From Desulfovibrio sp. (lineage in GTDB: Bacteria > Desulfobacterota > Desulfovibrionia > Desulfovibrionales > Desulfovibrionaceae): a stretch of DNA of 11,102 nt. Every line of letters begins with the position of its first letter. Position 1 is the first letter of the stretch. Both the position numbers and the translations under genes were made by a program. The notes below the pieces were generated by a model, which saw nothing but the letters and a program-made list of their open reading frames with translations, was not told the origin of the DNA and made no database searches. Where the stretch lies: positions 1 through 11,102 of the forward strand of contig JALHHV010000047.1 of NCBI GenBank assembly GCA_022837365.1. The letters run 5' to 3'. Below, piece after piece: positions 8,893 to 11,102 of this stretch.

Positions 8893-9020
8893 GCATTCAG
8901 ACGCTTTTGCCCTCCGACTGCGTCAGAAAGGTCTTCCGCTTCGGTCACGTACCAAATCCGTACGCTCCCTCAGCGGAAGACCTTTCTTCCTTGCCGGAGA
9001 ACAAAATCCCTCTGAATGCC
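8892..9020. repeat. Nested inverted-repeat intergenic element, copy 3 (compact form)
   Basis: Outer arms ggcattcaga (8892-8901) and tctgaatgcc (9011-9020) are exact; the left arm begins with the last base of the dehydrogenase stop codon. Shared boxes: cttttgccctccg (8904-8916) and ccttgccggagaacaaaat (8989-9007). The inner stem is 16 bp and exact: agaaaggtcttccgct (8925-8940) with agcggaagacctttct (8972-8987). Its loop (8941-8971) holds the core tcggtcacgtaccaaa, identical to element 2, with a small cgtac/gtacg hairpin (8948-8952 / 8960-8964) and acgctccct. It lacks the extra hairpin units of copies 1 and 2, so it may be the minimal form. Confidence 0.88.
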
Positions 9021-9052
9021 GATCGCCTTGGTGCGACGGGTAGAGCGAATTC

Positions 9053-9078
9053 CGGGGGATCGCGTCAGCGGTTCCCCG
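9053..9078 (+). terminator. Weak terminator-like hairpin upstream of the HTH gene
   Basis: Arms cggggga (9053-9059) and ttccccg (9072-9078) pair with one G-T wobble around a 12-base loop. The following sequence is only moderately T-rich (attctcgtcttt). It could end transcription from the dehydrogenase gene before the HTH/nucleotidyltransferase module. Confidence 0.35.
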
Positions 9079-9119
9079 ATTCTCGTCTTTAAACACATGG
9101 TGTTGATGACAGGGCAATT

Positions 9120-9157
9120 TTCAGAAGAGACTTGCGATATTCTAGAATCTAGAATAT
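9120..9157 (+). promoter_or_regulatory. Promoter and palindromic operator of the HTH/nucleotidyltransferase pair
   Basis: A perfect palindrome, atattctaga (9137-9146) and tctagaatat (9148-9157) around a single A, stands out as AT-rich in GC-rich DNA. It contains tagaat at 9143-9148, a good -10, with a weak -35 ttcaga (9120-9125) at 17 bases. Transcription would start near 9155, about 12 bases before the ATG at 9167, where no ribosome site is visible, so the message may be nearly leaderless. The palindrome covers the -10, the expected place for autorepression by the HTH protein encoded next. The palindrome is seen; its binding partner is inferred. Confidence 0.6.
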
Positions 9158-9166
9158 GAAATAACC

Positions 9167-9700
9167 ATGAACCTGCTTCCCCAAGATGTTCTCGTCATGC
9201 TCAAGCTGTCGGTGGCGCGGCGTACCCGGTGGACCTACGACCAGTTGGGGGTGGCGCTCGGCATGAGCATGTCCATGGTGCACAGTTCCATCAAGCGGGC
9301 CACGCAAGCCCGGCTGTACGATGAGAACAGGCGCAGGCCCATGCGCGCCGCGCTGGAAGAGTTTCTGGTGCACGGCGTGAAGTACGCCTTTCCGCCGGAC
9401 ATCGGCACGGTGACGCGCGGGGTGCCGACGGCGTTTGCCGCCCCCGCATTGAAGGGGGAACTCCTGCATGATTCGGGCGCCGAAGCGGTCTATGTCTGGC
9501 CGTATCCGGAAGGGGAACATCGGGGAGTGTCCTTGTCGCCGTTGTACAAGTCCGTGCCCGAGGTTGCCCTGCGCAACGCCCGCCTGTACGACGCCCTGAG
9601 CCTGCTCGACGCCATCCGCATCGGGCGTGTGCGCGAGCAGCAGCGGGCGGCGGAACTTCTGCAAGGCATGCTGCGGAGCGACGATGCGCCGACTGCGTAA
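9167..9700 (+). CDS. Helix-turn-helix protein, likely antitoxin/regulator of an AbiE-like pair
   Basis: 177 residues. Residues 22-45 (WTYDQLGVALGMSMSMVHSSIKRA) form a helix-turn-helix, probably winged. The middle and C-terminal parts (around HGVKYAFPPDIGTVTRGVPTAFAAP, then LSPLYKSVPEVALRNARLYDALSLLDAIRIGRVREQ) look like a conserved small family that, from memory, pairs with nucleotidyltransferases; I cannot name a formal family. The ATG at 9167 follows the perfect palindrome by nine bases. Its last 17 bases overlap the next gene, so the two are probably translated together. The proposed role is DNA-binding autorepressor and neutraliser of the downstream enzyme, by analogy with AbiEi/AbiEii. 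It could instead be an ordinary regulator of a housekeeping transferase. Confidence 0.75.
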   Translation: MNLLPQDVLVMLKLSVARRTRWTYDQLGVALGMSMSMVHSSIKRATQARLYDENRRRPMRAALEEFLVHGVKYAFPPDIGTVTRGVPTAFAAPALKGELLHDSGAEAVYVWPYPEGEHRGVSLSPLYKSVPEVALRNARLYDALSLLDAIRIGRVREQQRAAELLQGMLRSDDAPTA

Positions 9701-10373
9701 CATTGGCCATGTGCTGGACGCCGCGCGCCTGCTGGGCGACCTTGCCGACGAGGTGGCCTTTGTGGGCGGGGCCAGTGTGGCCCTGCTGCTGACCGACCCG
9801 GCGGCCCCCGACGTGCGGCCCACGCTGGACGTGGACGTCATCGTCGAGGCCGCCACGCGCCACGCCTACTACCGCATGGCCGACCGTCTGCGGGCACGCG
9901 GCTTCGTGGAGGACATGGACGTGGTGTGCCGCTGGCGGCACGGTGAGCTGGCGCTCGACGTCATGCCCACGGACGAGGCCATCCTCGGTTTTTCCAATCG
10001 CTGGTACGCCGATGCGCTGCGCCATGCCGTGTCCATGACCGTGGACGGCGTGCCCTTGCGGGTGGCCGCCCCGGCGTATTTCCTGGCCACCAAGCTGGAA
10101 GCCTTCCGGGGGCGTGGCAACGGCGATTACATGACCAGCCACGACATGGAAGACATGGTGGCCGTGCTGGACGGACGACCGGACATTACGGATGATGTGA
10201 CGGCAGCGGACGCCGCCGTGCGCGGGTATCTTGCCGCGGCCTTCGCCGCGCTGCTGGCCGATGAGGACTTTCTGGACGCCTTGCCCGGCTACCTGCCGTC
10301 CGACCCGGCCAGCCAGGGGCGCGTTCCGCTGCTCATGGCGCGCATGCGCGCCATCGCCACGGGCGGGGCCTAA
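9684..10373 (+). CDS. AbiEii-like / minimal nucleotidyltransferase, putative toxin of a two-gene module
   Basis: 229 residues. DNA polymerase beta-type nucleotidyltransferase signature: FVGGASVAL with Gly28, Gly29 and Ser31; TLDVDVIV with Asp49 and Asp51 as the metal pair; a third acidic residue at Asp92 in ELALDVMPTD. A later Lys137 (ATKLEAFRGRG) and a SHDMEDM motif at 152-158 resemble the lysine and (R/H)DxxD-type region of AbiEii-like proteins. Such enzymes transfer nucleotides to tRNA or protein targets; the substrate here is unknown. The ATG at 9684 has ggag at 9675-9678 and overlaps the HTH gene by 17 bases, typical of a coupled toxin-antitoxin pair. The catalytic residues look intact. 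Together with the HTH gene it separates the polyamine dehydrogenase from nspC, suggesting acquisition by insertion. Confidence 0.75.
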   Translation: MRRLRNIGHVLDAARLLGDLADEVAFVGGASVALLLTDPAAPDVRPTLDVDVIVEAATRHAYYRMADRLRARGFVEDMDVVCRWRHGELALDVMPTDEAILGFSNRWYADALRHAVSMTVDGVPLRVAAPAYFLATKLEAFRGRGNGDYMTSHDMEDMVAVLDGRPDITDDVTAADAAVRGYLAAAFAALLADEDFLDALPGYLPSDPASQGRVPLLMARMRAIATGGA

Positions 10374-10439
10374 CCGCTTTCCGGTTTCCGAACTGCCGAC
10401 AGCGCACCCGCATTCCGCTTTCGCAAGGAGCATACCCGG

Positions 10440-11102
10440 ATGATGGACGAAGCCTATCTCGCCAAGCTCGACCCCAGCCGCTTCCCGTCGCCGTGCTTCG
10501 TGGTGGACGAGGCGCGCATCGCGGCCAACGCCGCCATTCTGGACACGGTGCAGCGCCGCACCGGGGCCAAGGTGCTGCTGGCGCTGAAGGGCTTCGCCAT
10601 GTGGAGCCTGTTCCCGCTGCTGTCGCGCGCGCACGGCGGGGTGCTGCACGGCACCTGCGCCAGTTCGCCGCACGAGGCGCGGCTGGGCCGCGAGGAATTC
10701 GGGGGCGAGGTGCACGCCTTTGCCGCCGGGTACAGCGACGCGGACATGGCCGAACTGGTGACCCTGGCCGACCATCTGGTGTTCAACTCGTTCGCCCAGT
10801 GGCACAGGTTCCGCCGGGCGGTGGCGGCGGCCGGGCGGCCCATCGAGTGCGGCATCCGCATCAACCCGGAGCACTCGGAAGGGGCCGTGGCCATCTACAA
10901 CCCGTGTTCGCCGGGCTCGCGCCTGGGGGTGCGGCCGCACCACTTCGAGGCCGCCCTGGCCGAGGCGGCGGCACGCGGCGACGACGCGCTGGACGGCATC
11001 TCGGGCCTGCACTTCCACACCCTGTGCGAGCAGGACGCCGACGCGCTGGACCGCACCCTGGACGCGGTGGAGGCCAGGTTCGGCGCGCATCTCGGCCGCA
11101 TG
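10440..11102 (+). CDS. nspC: Carboxynorspermidine / carboxyspermidine decarboxylase, 3' partial
   Basis: Open to the window end: 221 residues of an expected 380-400. PLP-dependent fold type III decarboxylase related to DapF/LysA-type diaminopimelate decarboxylases. The PLP lysine is Lys50 in ALKGFAMW; HGTCASSPHEA (70-80) and the diagnostic GLHFHTLCE (189-197) are typical of NspC. The first of two tandem ATGs (10440, 10443) is chosen because aaggag (10425-10430) lies nine bases upstream. It removes CO2 from carboxynorspermidine or carboxyspermidine, the product of the LYS1-family enzyme. The 66 bases after the nucleotidyltransferase gene show no convincing promoter, so nspC may be transcribed from the module's promoter or by readthrough. 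Confidence 0.93.
   Translation, partial: MMDEAYLAKLDPSRFPSPCFVVDEARIAANAAILDTVQRRTGAKVLLALKGFAMWSLFPLLSRAHGGVLHGTCASSPHEARLGREEFGGEVHAFAAGYSDADMAELVTLADHLVFNSFAQWHRFRRAVAAAGRPIECGIRINPEHSEGAVAIYNPCSPGSRLGVRPHHFEAALAEAAARGDDALDGISGLHFHTLCEQDADALDRTLDAVEARFGAHLGRM

Noticed and set aside
10372..10386. Terminator hairpin aaccg...cggtt after the nucleotidyltransferase gene
   Set aside because: Only five base pairs with no T-run; too weak to support a terminator before nspC.

Overview
The window is GC-rich chromosomal DNA. The gene content (short malic enzyme, leucyl aminopeptidase, membrane diguanylate cyclase, SpeA, a LYS1-family carboxy(nor)spermidine dehydrogenase and NspC) and the wording of the proteins suggest a sulfate-reducing bacterium of the Desulfovibrio / Nitratidesulfovibrio vulgaris group. 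The taxonomic call is inference from protein resemblance; no search was run.

Layout, left to right. 1-1263: a malic enzyme lacking its first codons at the window edge. 1264-1737: a large nested inverted-repeat element (1272-1561), then a promoter, a leader hairpin and the start of pepA. 1738-3319: pepA, broken by a frameshift at 2947 that also removes about five conserved residues. 3358-3389: a hairpin between convergent genes. 3451-4617 (minus): a six-segment membrane protein with a GGDEF-type (GGEEF) domain and an intact inhibitory site. 4618-5266: a divergent intergenic region with a good promoter for speA overlapped by an inverted repeat. 5267-7204: speA, arginine decarboxylase. 7212-7461: a second inverted-repeat element. 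7533-7560: a 28-bp near-palindrome. 7702-8892: carboxynorspermidine dehydrogenase. 8892-9020: a third, compact inverted-repeat element. 9137-9157: a perfect AT-rich palindrome over the promoter of a two-gene module, a helix-turn-helix protein (9167-9700) overlapping an AbiEii-like nucleotidyltransferase (9684-10373). 10440-11102: the 5' part of nspC, running off the window.

How the genes work together. SpeA makes agmatine from arginine. The LYS1-family dehydrogenase and NspC normally act as a pair: the first reductively condenses aspartate semialdehyde with an amine, the second decarboxylates the product, giving spermidine or norspermidine without S-adenosylmethionine. The cluster is therefore a polyamine-making unit. 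It is split by what looks like a toxin-antitoxin or defence-type module placed between dehydrogenase and decarboxylase.

The most unusual content is the family of three intergenic elements at 1272, 7212 and 8892. Each begins at or within ten bases of a stop codon. Each has the same conserved boxes, but its outer and inner stem arms differ in sequence from locus to locus while remaining complementary. This is the pattern of a conserved fold, not of a simple transposon.
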